Positions 52,201 through 61,671 are shown, counted from the stretch's first letter. The stretch is DNA of 64,000 nucleotides from Branchiostoma belcheri (GCF_001625305.1 NW_017803909.1:7137776-7201775), one strand, 5' to 3'. The notes: generated by a model not told the origin, from the sequence alone. A program made the numbers and translations.

Positions 52201-55200
52201 ACACACACACATACACACGCACACAGACATACCCAAAACAATACCTCCATTTTTCATGGACTCATGCCATGGAGGTCATAAGAAGAAAGTGTAAAAGCTC
52301 CATGTCCTACAGTGTCAAATGTGTACTTCTTGGCTGTTCTTACAAGTGGTACAGATTAAACTCTAGCTTGTCTGTCCACCAGCAGGAATGTTTAGATGGG
52401 AGGAAACCCAAACAAACCATGGTGTCCAACAGGACTGAAGTAGTGACTCCCCCCTTGTCAAACCTGCTGGGAAAGTTGCATTTCTCACAAACTTCTCTCA
52501 ACACCTCATCTATCAGATATAGAGTCCTGGACAAGCTCTGAAAAAATCACTCAGATATGCAGTTTTTGATGGCATACATTTTGGTGGGCAATCTCTTAGG
52601 TCCCAAAACATGTACACACGTGTCTTCAGACTTGTCAACATTTTGTTCCATAAGAAAGGTTATCTATAAGTATTATGTAGTGGGTTATCATATCACCTGT
52701 CAAAAGGTCATAAGAATATTGTTTTCTCAGAAAATGTCTTGTTGTTTCAAAGACCTTGAAATAAAACAAGAAAAACTTCATGAGAAGGGATTTACTTGGA
52801 GTGCCTTGTGGACAAGGAAGGAAGGCTTTTTTGATACCACACTTTCTGAAAAAGGCTGTCTTTTTTCATTGTTGTCAATATCGTAGCTTCACTAGTGCAT
52901 TCAATGTGGAAGAGTTGGGGAGGGGGGGTGGGGAGGGGGGGGCAGGGGTCATGTACTTGTGTATAGGTTCCATCTTGAAGCACTGACTGCTTGACACATT
53001 GTATGCCAAAACAAGATACCCTAAGCTCTTTTTTCATCAAATATTAGGTGTTAGGGATCCTAATAAGACATGTGATATATGTAACTAGTGGTTGGTAACA
53101 GAGTGCTACAGATAGAAAGTTAACATCTGGATGCTAGCATGCTAATCGTAACCTGTGCTATGTGTATGTAAGTTACAAATGTCAGAGGTGAGGTGTGTTG
53201 TTCATTTCACACTTAGCTGAATAGTCTTGGTCTAAAACTGCACGTAAATAACGTACATGTATATTGTACTGCGGTTTGAACCTTATGTACACTTGCGTAA
53301 AGCAAACCCAGGACTTAAAGTCATCAAGATATTGTACATACATGTAGTTACAAGGTATGATAACAGTCTTAAAGGGTTGGGGCCACTGAACTTGTTATTG
53401 TAAGTGAAATTGTATCCCTCGGTTACACATGACCCAATGATAATTGTTTGAGTGATGTCATGGCACGCGAATGCACAACATCAAAATGGCAGTCTACCTG
53501 TTACCCCTGTTGGTTGACAACTTGACTTTGGGACAAAGCTCCACATTCCAGCCATATCACGTTGTTGTCAACCTGTGTCTAAAGTGTCGGATAATGCGAT
53601 TGCTGAGAACAAATTAGTGGAACGTTAGTAAGCTCCAGTTAGCCCCTGTCGCTTGTGTTATCCTGTCCATTGTTCCAACCTTCTACATACGTTGTGCCTT
53701 ATGAGGACATGTTGACAAGTTAGCAGGGCCTGCTGCTCAACCTGCATTCCTATAGATAGCACTTCTGGTCTTTCATGTTGGTTATGCTCTTTATGTATCT
53801 TGCTTGACATTCTTTTTTATGGGGAAAAAAACACACATTTTACCTGATCAGAAGATTTATTTGGTATTTATAAATTGAGGTATAATTTGTGTCAGTCTGT
53901 TCAAATTGTGGTCTTTTTTTTTATGTCAATAAGGAAGTTACTAAGTACACCCATGGCATGTGAGCTACAGAAACTTGGAAATGTTCCTATCTGTGAGTGT
54001 TCTGTCCAATAATGGTTGTAACTTTGTAAGAGAGCCAAGTTCTAGGCTTCAACATGTGTATAGTTACCAGGTACATAAGTGTATATGTTATAGTTTAAGT
54101 TCCAAGAGAATTTCATCCAAACTTAGAAGAAATGGAACGATAGCCTGCAAACATTTGTAGGTAGCGAAGCAAAGCCAAACAAATGTGACCTCCCCGGCAC
54201 TGTAGTGTTACCCCAGACATTCCTGGGAAGAAGCAGCTATTGCCTTACAAGGAATCCAAACTGTAGGTTGCCATTTGAGCCATGTAAAGGTCAGATCATC
54301 TGGAACCAGTAGACACCCTAAGCAGACAAGTATGGCCAGGCGGTGGCTCCTGTATGTGTGAAATGTTGATTGGCCCTGGGGCATTGCACACCTTTGAGTC
54401 AAACTCTTCCCAGCAGAGGCTATGAACTGTAGGTCCTACACTGTAGCGATAAGGTTGACCAAACCAAATCGGCTATGCAGTTCTAGTGTTTGTCAAGAGA
54501 GAACAAACAACTACTTCTGGCATGGGACTTAATACATAGTATGAATACATGAATATAGCACATGAAAGTAACAAAACGAAGAGTCAACTCCATGACTATT
54601 TATAGCAAAGAAACAGCCTTTTGTTTCAAATGACTTCTATCTTACTTTTCTGTCTCTTACAATACTCAAGAATGCTTTGTTTGACCTTGGAAACTCTTGA
54701 CATTGTCTGACCCCACCTGGAGAAGCTTAATGGATTAGACACAAGTTTGTAATCAAACTGGGTTTGGCACTTTCCCTGGTAATTTGGATGTCACACCCAC
54801 CAGACTGTTAGGCTTTACATGTGGAGTTGATAAAGATATCTAGGAATTCAGAGGATGTGGTTTGGGCGCTGTGCACTTGGTTGTTGTTGTTGGTGTGGTG
54901 GCACTGTGCACTTGGTATGGGGGTCTCTCAATCAGAACATCCCAACATGCTTGTGCTCATGTGAAGATACAGTATGGAGAGTTCAATTAAACAATAGACA
55001 ATGTTTGTCATGCAGAATGTATATGTAGAGGGAAGTGCTGTAAGTGTAATTGTGATCTTGTATGTTATAATTTTCTTTGAAGAATGTAGCATGCCAATAT
55101 ACCTTTGCAATGGTGGCAAGTTCTTTCTTTTGGCTATATTTGAATGGTTTAAGATGATGTCGATATTTGAGGAAACTATCGTCTAATTTCTGTTCCCTCC

Positions 55201-56060
55201 GTAGAACTATTTGTATGAGGGCCGCCGATTACGAATTACGTCAAAGACTCAGAGCTGATTACGACTTTACGTTTTGTGGCTAATGTACTATTACGAATGA
55301 TGTTGAATTTGTGGGAGGCCTATGGATTACGAAGACTAAAAAGGCCTGACGGAAAAGGGCATGCAGGCCCCCTTGTATGTTTTAGATGATGTTGATATTT
55401 GGGGAAATTAACGTCTTATTTTTATTCCATGTGCAGAACGTCCTTGCCAAGGCGCTGTATGACAACATCCCGGAGACTCCAGACGAGCTGGGGTTCCGTA
55501 AAGGCGACATTGTGACGGTGCTGGAACAGAACACGCAGGGCCTGGAGGGATGGTGGCTCTGCTCGCTGCACGGGCGCCAGGGCATCGCCCCCGGCAACCG
55601 CATGAAGCTCCTGGCGGGGATGTACGACAAGCCGTTCTCTCCGACCCCACAACAACAGCCGCAACAGCCGCTGTACCAGACACCGGCAAAGGCAGCCGGG
55701 TACCAAGTGCCTCCCTCTCACCAGTACCAGTCCCCTCCCTCACACCAACCTCTGTACAAGGTGCCCAGCTCAGGGGGTAGCTACTCCACCCCCTCCCCCT
55801 TCTCCCCCTACTCCACCCCCTCCCCACATGCAGTATACAACGTGCCGACGTCCCACGGCGGGTTCGCCTCCACGTACCAGGTTCCGCCGAGCTCCGCGGG
55901 GTACCAGGTGCCGCCGGCAGCGCCGGGATACGGTTACCCCGGACAGCAGACAAGCCCCGGTTACCAGGTCCTGCCGGGCGCTGTCCGAGAACAGAACTAC
56001 CAGGTCCCACCCTCCCTACAGAGGCAGAGAAACTCAGCCACTAACATCAATACAAACAAG
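31227..56060 (+). CDS. BCAR1: BCAR1/p130Cas adaptor, 5' part (SH3 domain and first YxxP motifs)
   Basis: Two coding exons are visible. Exon 1 (31227..31241, ATG ACA TCT GCC CCG then GTAAGT) encodes MTSAP; exon 2 (55437..56060) opens in phase 0 with NVLAKALYDN and ends at AAG|GTACGC. Human BCAR1 likewise joins a tiny first exon (MNHL) to NVLAKALYDN. Exon 2 starts with the SH3 domain (ALYDN, ELGFRKGDIVTVLEQ, GWWLCSLHGRQGIAPGNR), then a Pro/Gln/Tyr-rich region with about eleven YxxP motifs (YQVP, YQTP, YKVP, YNVP, YSTP). In Cas proteins the SH3 binds FAK and phosphatases; Src-phosphorylated YxxP tyrosines recruit Crk, linking integrin adhesion to migration. The rest of the substrate domain, the four-helix and the FAT-like domain are not in the window, so the gene continues past 64000. 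Exon 1 is inferred from phase, promoter context and position. Other Cas family members (NEDD9, EFS) share the SH3; synteny supports the BCAR1 name, perhaps as the single pre-duplication Cas gene. Confidence 0.9.
31242..34949. other. First part of BCAR1 intron 1, nothing recognised
   Basis: Starts with about 250 bp of moderately GC-rich DNA after the donor, then AT-rich sequence. No exon or terminal repeat could be supported. Confidence 0.4.
34950..35261. mobile_element. GTGCACC-rich hAT-like MITE (family E), copy 2
   Basis: Ends CAGGG..AAATAC and TATTTCAAGCCCTG, flanked by the 5-bp direct repeat TAGAC (34945..34949 and 35262..35266). The interior motifs match the copies at 21961 (inverse) and 61345. 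In BCAR1 intron 1. Confidence 0.75.
35422..35796 (-). CDS. Open frame of unknown status, antisense in BCAR1 intron
   Basis: A 124-codon ATG-to-stop frame with a balanced, charged composition (CERQRSLMWEKEREEFEGE, HERIDIRAGTSRNTVQWRV) unlike the repeat-derived frames around it. I recognise no domain, and no flanking exons or promoter are evident. It could be an exon of a nested gene, a decayed transposon protein, or chance. Confidence 0.2.
   Translation of the reverse strand: MPETAVCFVFTCNLPQDTEKFCERQRSLMWEKEREEFEGEKPHERIDIRAGTSRNTVQWRVIQQCGTEKIIIAFEVLMYAKSTSKASTHMSRVQAESLNDIKFLSQNKQYNILSCEVLMSTKDW
36063..36299. mobile_element. MITE family D with repeated CGTA(A/G)AG motifs, copy 2
   Basis: Ends GGGGGGCCTGCATGCCC and CCCCCCATGCAGGCCCCC. 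The interior has CGTAGAGCGTAATCG-type motifs near 36086, 36114, 36143, 36170, 36199, 36229 and 36262, about 26-32 bp apart. It is the inverse orientation of the copies at 15781 and 55217. Confidence 0.8.
37868..38247. mobile_element. MITE family A, copy 3 (diverged)
   Basis: TAGGCCGTACCAATTGAATT at the left; AAATTAAATTGGTGTAGC at the right. Internal GAGCCTTGAAGTCAACATAC and CAGGCTGGTTTATAAT match other family A copies. Confidence 0.7.
38724..38839. mobile_element. Snap-back element with CTGATGA..GAAA motif, copy 2
   Basis: A shorter copy of 6850..7066: AACGTTGAACTTTATTCCAA left, TTGGAATAAAGTTCAACATT right. The minus strand reads CTGATGAAGGCAATAGTGGT then CCCTGAAAATT, matching the hammerhead-like part of copy 1. 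Confidence 0.7.
39000..42660. other. BCAR1 intron 1, no feature recognised
   Basis: Mostly AT-rich unique-looking sequence with many short frames. None shows a domain or a paired set of splice sites in phase 0 with the BCAR1 exons. Confidence 0.4.
42661..43033. mobile_element. MITE family A, copy 4 (well preserved)
   Basis: TAGGCCACACCAATTTAACT at the left and AATTAAATTGGTGTGGCCTT region at the right. Near-identical in layout to 25953..26297, including ATTATGGCC..AAATGGT.CGAT and AAGGACTGTTTTCAACTG. Confidence 0.85.
43902..44144. mobile_element. Inverted-repeat family N, copy 2 (fuller)
   Basis: AGCACATCGGCAGAACGTAC / GT(G)C..GTTCTGCCGACGTGCT ends and CTGCACCTGC / GCAGGTGCAG form inverted repeats of about 29 bp. 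243 bp, non-coding. A diverged copy lies at 17895..18120. Confidence 0.75.
45191..45775. mobile_element. MITE family A-like, long copy with foreign interior
   Basis: Ends TAGGCCACTCCAATTTATAT and ATTGGTGTGGCCTTA fit family A, but the element is 585 bp and the interior differs. Part of it (about 45265..45430, with TTGGATGTTTGGTCAATGCC) looks like a decayed inverted family N element nested inside. Confidence 0.5.
46065..46230. mobile_element. Fold-back element (CTCCAAGCAGA family), copy 3
   Basis: ACTCTCCAAGCAGAGGTTTG and CAAACCTCTGCTTAGAGAGT are inverted, extended by TTTTTGGTGTGTTTTTA / TAAAAACACACCAAAATT. A hairpin of about 165 bp, only a few bp from the 11-bp-repeat element that follows. 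Confidence 0.75.
46232..46540. mobile_element. Element carrying an 11-bp CCGCA tandem array, copy 1
   Basis: The left end ACAGGCCACGAAATACGCAT is followed (46262..46436) by about 16 consecutive 11-mers of the type TTCCGCAGGAC, GTCCCGCAATA, TTACGCACGGC. Pairs of 11-mers make a 22-bp unit. The array is extremely CpG-rich. The inverse of the left end occurs at the right of copy 2 (49231..49260), so the intact element probably had these as inverted termini. Confidence 0.7.
47085..47450. repeat. Diverged tandem duplication, about 200-bp period
   Basis: AAAATTTCGTACAATTCGCAAA..AGGAACAG at 47090..47165 is repeated as AAAAATCGTACAATTTGTAAA..AGGAACAG at 47310..47370, each followed by GTTTGTGTGGTTTTGA or GTTTGTGTAGTTTTGA and GCGCGAGGAT. 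The two units are perhaps 70-75% identical by eye. Confidence 0.65.
47640..47960. promoter_or_regulatory. CpG-rich island within BCAR1 intron 1
   Basis: A 300-bp block with many CpGs, GGGCGG boxes (two), an inverted CCAAT (GATTGGC) and CTATGGCGACG, sharply different from the AT-rich surroundings. Such blocks often mark promoters; it could be an alternative BCAR1 start or an antisense/enhancer RNA start. No ATG-to-donor segment that would join exon 2 in phase 0 was found here. Confidence 0.4.
48130..48262. repeat. Two-unit tandem repeat
   Basis: ATAGTCGGTAAAGATCGGAA and ATAGTCGGTGAAGATCGTGT each precede TGTAACGAAGA(T/C)(A/G)GGCGAA, about 80 bp apart. Confidence 0.75.
48809..48828. other. Assembly gap (20 N)
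   Basis: Twenty N bases. The 15 bases before (48794..48808) and after (48829..48843) are identical, ATCAATCGCCCAAGC, so the two contig ends overlap and the gap may have zero or negative real length. Confidence 0.95.
48960..49262. mobile_element. Element carrying an 11-bp CCGCA tandem array, copy 2
   Basis: About 16-17 consecutive 11-mers (49050..49227; GTCCCGCAATC, TTACGCACGGC, CTTCCGCAATA and similar) followed by CTGATGCGTATTTCGTGGCC, the inverse of the left end of copy 1. Units run in the same orientation as in copy 1. In BCAR1 intron 1, 2.8 kb from copy 1. Confidence 0.7.
50258..50757. mobile_element. MITE family B (GGCCACAGCAAGTAA), copy 1
   Basis: TAGGCCACAGCAAGTAAATT and ATTACTTGCTGTGGCCTTA ends; subterminal ATGGATG.CATCCTCC / GATGTCATCCAT blocks are shared with family C. 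The interior includes CATTTTCGGCATGTTGACCA. Copies at 59420 and 63425. Confidence 0.85.
52196..52275 (-). repeat. CCTCCAT-hairpin/TG repeat family, copy 3
   Basis: A (CA)n run followed by CAAAACAATACCTCCATTTT and TCATGGACT, the inverse of the block at 17155 and 18331. Confidence 0.6.
52917..52948 (+). other. Potential G-quadruplex
   Basis: Five G-runs of four or more separated by one or two bases (GGGGAGGGGGGGTGGGGAGG and onward to CAGGGG) on the sense strand of BCAR1 intron 1. It matches the usual G4 pattern with very short loops. Confidence 0.7.
53050..55200. other. BCAR1 intron 1, no feature recognised
   Basis: AT-rich intronic sequence. A short direct repeat GCACTGTGCACTTGGT/GCGCTGTGCACTTGGT lies near 54868 and 54901. 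No exon was supported. Confidence 0.4.
55217..55374. mobile_element. MITE family D, copy 3
   Basis: Ends GAGGGCC.. and GGGCATGCAGGCCCCC; interior GATTACGAATTACG, GATTACGACTTTACG and GATTACGAAGACTAAAAAGG match the copy at 15781 almost word for word. Its right end is about 62 bp before the BCAR1 exon 2 start. Confidence 0.8.
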
Positions 56061-56984
56061 GTACGCTACAAATTTTCACTTTCTTTTGTTTTCTTAACTC
56101 TGTATATCCTCAACATACTTCTTTATTCCAAACGTGAAATTTTTTCTGTCATGTCTTCAAACTGTTTGAAAACCCCTTTAAAACAACTCCCAATTTACAG
56201 TAATGTTTTATTGCAAATTCATGACGCTGAGGGATAATTGCAGGAACAGAAGAAGCATTTGGTATAAAAAACAGTTAGTACACATAGAACTACTTATAAC
56301 TACTAAGAAACTACTACTGAAAAACTACTGGGTTTGACTTCTTTTTTGAAGGCAGAGGAAGACAAAGGATCCAACTTTTTTTACAATAATCTTGGAACTG
56401 TAAGCTTACAAGTATTTTCCTGAAAGTTGAAAGACTTTTCCCAGACCAACAGTGTTGAAGTAAGACACAGAGAGAAAATAGCCATACGTCCAAACATGAT
56501 AGCCTCCATAGCATGCCAAAAACTGGAGGGTTTGGGGGTCTTCAGGGTCTTTGGGAGCTTTTATGTGCTATTTTCTGATTGCATATAGACAACACAGCTG
56601 GCCTGGTTGATTTACCCCCGTTTTTTGAACTGGGCTAATCAGAAAACAGCCGAAGACCACCAAACCCCCAGTTCTATAAGCCTGCTACGGAGGCTACAAA
56701 CATGAGGAGCCCAGCCCCACTAACTGACTAGATCAGGAAACAGGGAGAGATAAAAGGCCTGTCTGTGCCACTGCTAATGGAAGCTGTTAAAGGCCTTGGT
56801 ATGAAGAATGGGAAAATCAATTTTTACCGGCCCCAATCGATCAGACACAGGTGGAAGGGACTGACCCTCTGACACAGCCAACACTTGTCTCCCAACATGG
56901 CATCAGCAAGGCCACGCAAATTTATCTATTTGGTCTTGGACATTTTATTGAAAAGACAAGAGAAATGAGAAAGGCAACATTTGC

Positions 56985-57246
56985 AAAGCAAATGCATAAT
57001 GTTAACCTTTGCATATGGTCTGCTCTTTTAATTCTTACTCAAACACATTCATATGTATGATCATACAGGAGTGTAAATCCCTCCTACTGTAAAATTGCAA
57101 CATTATGTAACCCAACACCAGTTACCATGGTGAGAGATGTCAACAAATCAGGTCATTGGCCAGGTCAGAGGTCAGTGTTTGGAACGGAAAAAGAAGAAGA
57201 AGAGGAAACGTAGCAAAAACAATATATTTTCCTGCGGTTAACATAA
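56985..57246. mobile_element. Dispersed repeat family I, copy 3
   Basis: Same orientation as 9258..9484: AAATGCATAATGTTAACCTT left, CCTGCGGTTAACATAATGG right (weak inverted ends), with AGGAGTGTAAATCCCTCCT and CAGTTACCATGGTGA inside. Confidence 0.7.
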
Positions 57247-58718
57247 TGGGATGAAAACAAGAGCTAACAACAGTCTTTATCTCCAATAAAATTTCCTTCC
57301 TGAGCTAGCCTTTTGGCATCAGGTTTGCATTAGTTACAGAGCAATGTAGCATGGTGATGGTTCAAAATTGACAATAGATAAACTGAAATTGAAAAGGACA
57401 GTTATACGAGAAGCTGTATTGATGCAACAAAAAGTACAGTGACTTTCATATGGCCAACTGTAAACCAGAAATGCAAAATGTAAGGAAATGTAAATTATAC
57501 TGCCAGGTATCAATTCTCAAAGGGGTGGTGGAATGGTATATGCCATGCTGTGGAATATGTTGTAGGTAAGCATTAGAAGAAGGGACTGTAGACAGAGATG
57601 GATAGGTGTAGGTTGCAGCAAATTGAAAAGTGAATTGAGTCGGGCGGATGTTGACTGATCAGGAATTAGCGGTGATGATGGCCATTGATTTTTTACTCAC
57701 CTTCCAGGTACCCTCTAATACAGAAATACATGTGCTCAATAGAGAACACTTCTAAAGCCTGTTGTATATCTTACCCCCTAATGCGGGACTAACAGTTGTT
57801 TTATGGGACAAAATGATCAAGCTGAAATAGATGGAAGAGGAAGATCGAGCAGTTACATCAATCGAAAGATGGAGGAATAGCAATAGTCAAAAGGAAGAAG
57901 TCTAACGTGTAAAATGGTGATTTACATGAAATTTTTATGAACCATTTAGTCTAAATATCATAAGCTATCTGGATTGGCACTTACTTGATAACCAATACAA
58001 AGTACTGCACAATTACTGAATCCATGTACCCTCAACCATAAACTTGATGTCTCATTTAGACTTGATTCCTGTAACAGTTGAGTTAGCAAGAGTTACAGAA
58101 TAATTGACAGGAAGAGAGAAACTGGAGGCAAATTAGTTATTTCCTTACCATTGGGTGTCCTGAATGTCGGAGGTAATTGGGTTAGAAAGGCTCTCATCGC
58201 GTAAAGTTGAGGTACAAGTCAATAGGAGAAGCTCCATGCAAGACCTAATGGACTTTCCAATACTGGCTTTGCACTGAAAACACCCATCATCAATTTGTAG
58301 ATTATGGGGAGGGTCTTTCTGAAATCATTCTTCAGCAACACTGCAATTTTTTTTCGTTTGTTGATAGGTAATATATGTACAGGATGGGGAAATCTTACCT
58401 GGAAGGTAAATTTATGAAGGGATGTATTTTGGGAAAGCTTCTGACAGAAAATTTTTGAGAACGGCTTTCATCATATACATGTAGTACTTGGGAATTAAGG
58501 AAATGCCCATATGTTTTCCTGGAATTATTTGAGCGCACACAGTGTTGTTGTGCCGGTTGAAAGACTTCTTTGAGTGCGTACAATTTACCTGAAGTTCCGA
58601 TTGCTGCAATAAACACGGCACTGCCAAAGGTGTAACCCACGCCTCTGCCAAAGGTGAATTGGTTCTAGCAAATATCAGAAGAGGCTGGGGGGGGGGGTAC
58701 TGCCAGGATATAGAAGAA

Positions 58719-59085
58719 CTTTATTGCACGACAATTGTACAGGGTACATTGTATGGCAAATAGGTAACAATAAGTAGCATAGTAAAATAGATAGGTATAG
58801 AATAAAACTTAACAACTTATATATAGAAAAGAAATAATCAAAAGTTAGCTTAGGCTTTACAATCAGGCAGAGTTATCTATGGGTACATGTGACAGCAAAT
58901 CAGTATTCTAATTCTAATAACAAAACAGTCTTTTATGTATTTACCTATTTTTGCATTGTGTGGGCTGTTGCATTTAGATATATAATCAAATCTATCTGTA
59001 GCAACAAGTCTATTGAAATCTGTCACATTTGAAGTACCATAACCTCCTACCAGAGACCCTGACACACCTCATGTCACGTTGTCAG
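58719..59085 (-). mobile_element. LINE 3' end with ORF2 C-terminus
   Basis: The minus strand reads GTSNVTDFNRLVATDRFDYI, then SKCNSPHNAKIGKYIKDCFV and a stop, then about 150 bp ending in GTGCAATAAAGTTC. A short helix of the form (I/V)GK(Y/F)(I/V)K.CF..R just before the stop is common at the end of non-LTR ORF2 proteins in invertebrates. Family not determined. Confidence 0.5.
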
Positions 59086-59419
59086 TCACCAGACAACTGT
59101 AAATCTTTCTACATTCTCCATACCAGATATGGAGCAGTGCAGGCCCTTTTAGTTTCCAGGTCAGTTCCCCCTGAACTTCAGTTCTGTTTGTTTTGCTGGT
59201 GAAATATGGTGGTGTTGGGTGGGAGGCCAAGGTTAGCCGGTTGTGAACAGGGTTGCCCTGGCTGTGTGCTGTGGGACCATGTGACAGGACATTGACAGTG
59301 ACATATGCAGGAGGTGGCAGGAAGGGGCAGTCAAATGGACCAGGGGTCACATTTCTCACAGGCTGGTCCAAATCAGTAGTCTGGTAGCCAGGTTTGCAGA
59401 ATCCCTCTACGTAGCTACT

Positions 59420-59785
59420 TAGGCCACAGCAAGTAAATTTTATGGATGACAGCCTCCATAGATTCCAAATCTAATGCGAGCGGGCGGGAAAAAAGCAAGG
59501 TTCCTACATTTTTAAATTTTTACTCAATCATTGTACAAATGGTTTTGCTTCAGTGGGAACATCACATATACACAGCCAACATCACATATCACTGCATATA
59601 AGTAAGAAACAAAACATTTAATCAGAGCCTTTGCTTATCCACCTTCTGGCATGGCTACAGACATCTTTGCCCATTTTCGGCATGTTCACTACTGTCAGAG
59701 GGCAACAAATTTTTTTTTTCCAAAATCAGGCGAAAATTGATGCGCGCTCTGATGTCATCCATAAAAATTACTTGCTGTGGCCTTA
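59420..59785. mobile_element. MITE family B, copy 2
   Basis: TAGGCCACAGCAAGTAAATT left and TTACTTGCTGTGGCCTTA right; internal ATGCGAGCGGGCGGGAAAAA, ATCACATATACACAGCCA and GATGCGCGCTCTGATGTCAT. Confidence 0.85.
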
Positions 59786-60734
59786 CCAACAGTCTCTACC
59801 ATTCACCTGGCGAAGTTTGGGAACAGACTGAAGCTGAACATGACTGGATATCAGGCTAATAAATTAGGAGCCCCTAAAAAAATGCTGCATGCTGCATCAT
59901 ATTTCTGACTTTCTTATAACGCAGCAATTATTATAGATATCTTTGGTAAAACAGGAAAAATCTGTCACTCGACCACGTGTCAAATGCACCACACAAAAAA
60001 AATCAGATGAGCCCTTGCGAATCAATAGTCTGGCACCCACAGGGCACTTATACATTATTCAGTATGAAGAAAGCTCTAGATTGTGGATGAGTATTTGACA
60101 GGGTCTGTACCAAAATAAGCATGATTGAAAAGATGTATTTTCCCTACAGTCTTTGTTATCATTCTGAGACCAATATAGCAAGCTATGTCACTCATTGTGC
60201 TGTCTAAACAAGGGATTTATTTGAAGCCAGGAAAGGTAGTCAACTGTATACACCCTGGTCATGCGGATATACCAGGGTGAAAGAACCCAGTGGGTCTGGG
60301 TCGCTAACAATGCAGACTGCAGTCATGGTTACTAGTGTAAGTTAGAAGGGATATTATATTCAATAGGAGTGTGACCTAAATCTGAAACACTGTTACAATA
60401 CTGTCTCTACAGCAAGGGTCTAAAATTAGAACATCCTTGCTTTACGTGATTTGAAGACTTTGCAGTACTCTCCACTAGACTCTTTCAGGGTGGATTCAGT
60501 GGTAAAATGAGGGGAAAATAGGTTGTTTGTGTGGAGAGGTTTTCCCTGCTAAAGAAGGTTCAGTTTGCTGATGACATCTAACCAAGCTTTTGTGCTCTTT
60601 TGGCCCATCCTAAAAAGAGTCTGAAGACTAATTCAAAAGCCTTGTAAAATGACAAATAAAGTACAGTATAACTATTCTTCAGGAGTTTTCTTTTCACCCT
60701 TTTCTAATGACATCTTGGCAACTCTACAATCAAT

Positions 60735-60762
60735 TAATCTAATTATCAATCAATCAATCAAC
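60735..60762. repeat. (ATCA)n microsatellite
   Basis: Short run of AATC/ATCA units (CAATCAATCAATCAAC) within BCAR1 intron 2. Confidence 0.7.
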
Positions 60763-61344
60763 ATCAGTCTAATAATCAGAAATTCAGAGTGCACAGGAGA
60801 CATCACAAGTATACAAGAACCACACCCATCAAAGGTCATGACCTTAGCTGAAACAAGTTCATTTCATCCAGGAGATTTTGAAACGCAGCTTTAGTTTCCA
60901 ACTGACTCTAAAGCTGCATACACTACCTTTTCAAAGTTTATTTTCCAACATCCATCATACTGTAATTCACTTCATGTTCACGGTAGCAAAATTTTACGGT
61001 CTGAGAAAAATGGAGGTGTTCACAGAACTATATATTCACAGTGGTGACAAGTGCAGGAAAAAGAAAGTCCAGGAATTATTTGTTAACTGTAATGACAAGT
61101 TCACGGAACAGAACTTGAAACCAGTGAACATAAAAGTACAGTGAAAAACTCTGAAATTACAGTAGTCTGAGTGACCTCACCACACAGAGTCCCTGAGGTT
61201 AGGCCCCACCCATCTCTGGTCACCCCCTCAGCAGGAGCTGTCCGTCCCCCCTGACTCTGTGGTGCCAGACTGTCTGTCCTCCAGTCTTCCACAGGTCCCC
61301 ACTGTCTCTCCTCTATTCACCACCATTTGGGCCGGTCAAAAATG

Positions 61345-61671
61345 CAGGGCTCGAAATTTTTTGAATAGGTGCATTGGTGCACCCAACCTAAAAAATTAGG
61401 TGCACAATTTTTTGGGGGGTGCACCATATAAAACAAAACCTATACATGTGTGTGTATGTATAGTAATTATAGATCTTACTGCTCCTCTTCTAAGGTTGAA
61501 TCTGAAATAGGAGCTAACTTCAACAAAAAATGTACAAGTACAAAGATTTTATTATTTTTCTGATACTTAGATGTGGAGAAAATCCTGTTATAATACCTAC
61601 AAAACTTTTGGGTGCACAGCTCCAAATTTGGGTGCACTGAGGTGTACATGCACGCAGTATTTCGAGCCCTG
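61345..61671. mobile_element. GTGCACC-rich hAT-like MITE (family E), copy 3
   Basis: CAGGGCTCGAAATTTTTTGA left and GTATTTCGAGCCCTG right, flanked by the direct repeat AAAATG. Shares GGTGCACAGCTCCAAATTTG with copy 2. Confidence 0.8.

Noticed and set aside
55408-56010. 200-codon minus-strand frame opposite BCAR1 exon 2
   Set aside because: It is the shadow of the GC-rich coding exon; the plus strand encodes a clear SH3 domain and YxxP motifs.
61190-61290. Possible further BCAR1 exon (CCCCCTCAG before CAGGAGCTGTCC, CCACAG before GTCCCC)
   Set aside because: Acceptor- and donor-like sites flank a short Ser/Pro-rich frame, but it has no YxxP or other Cas signature and the region is only locally GC-rich. 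Not strong enough.
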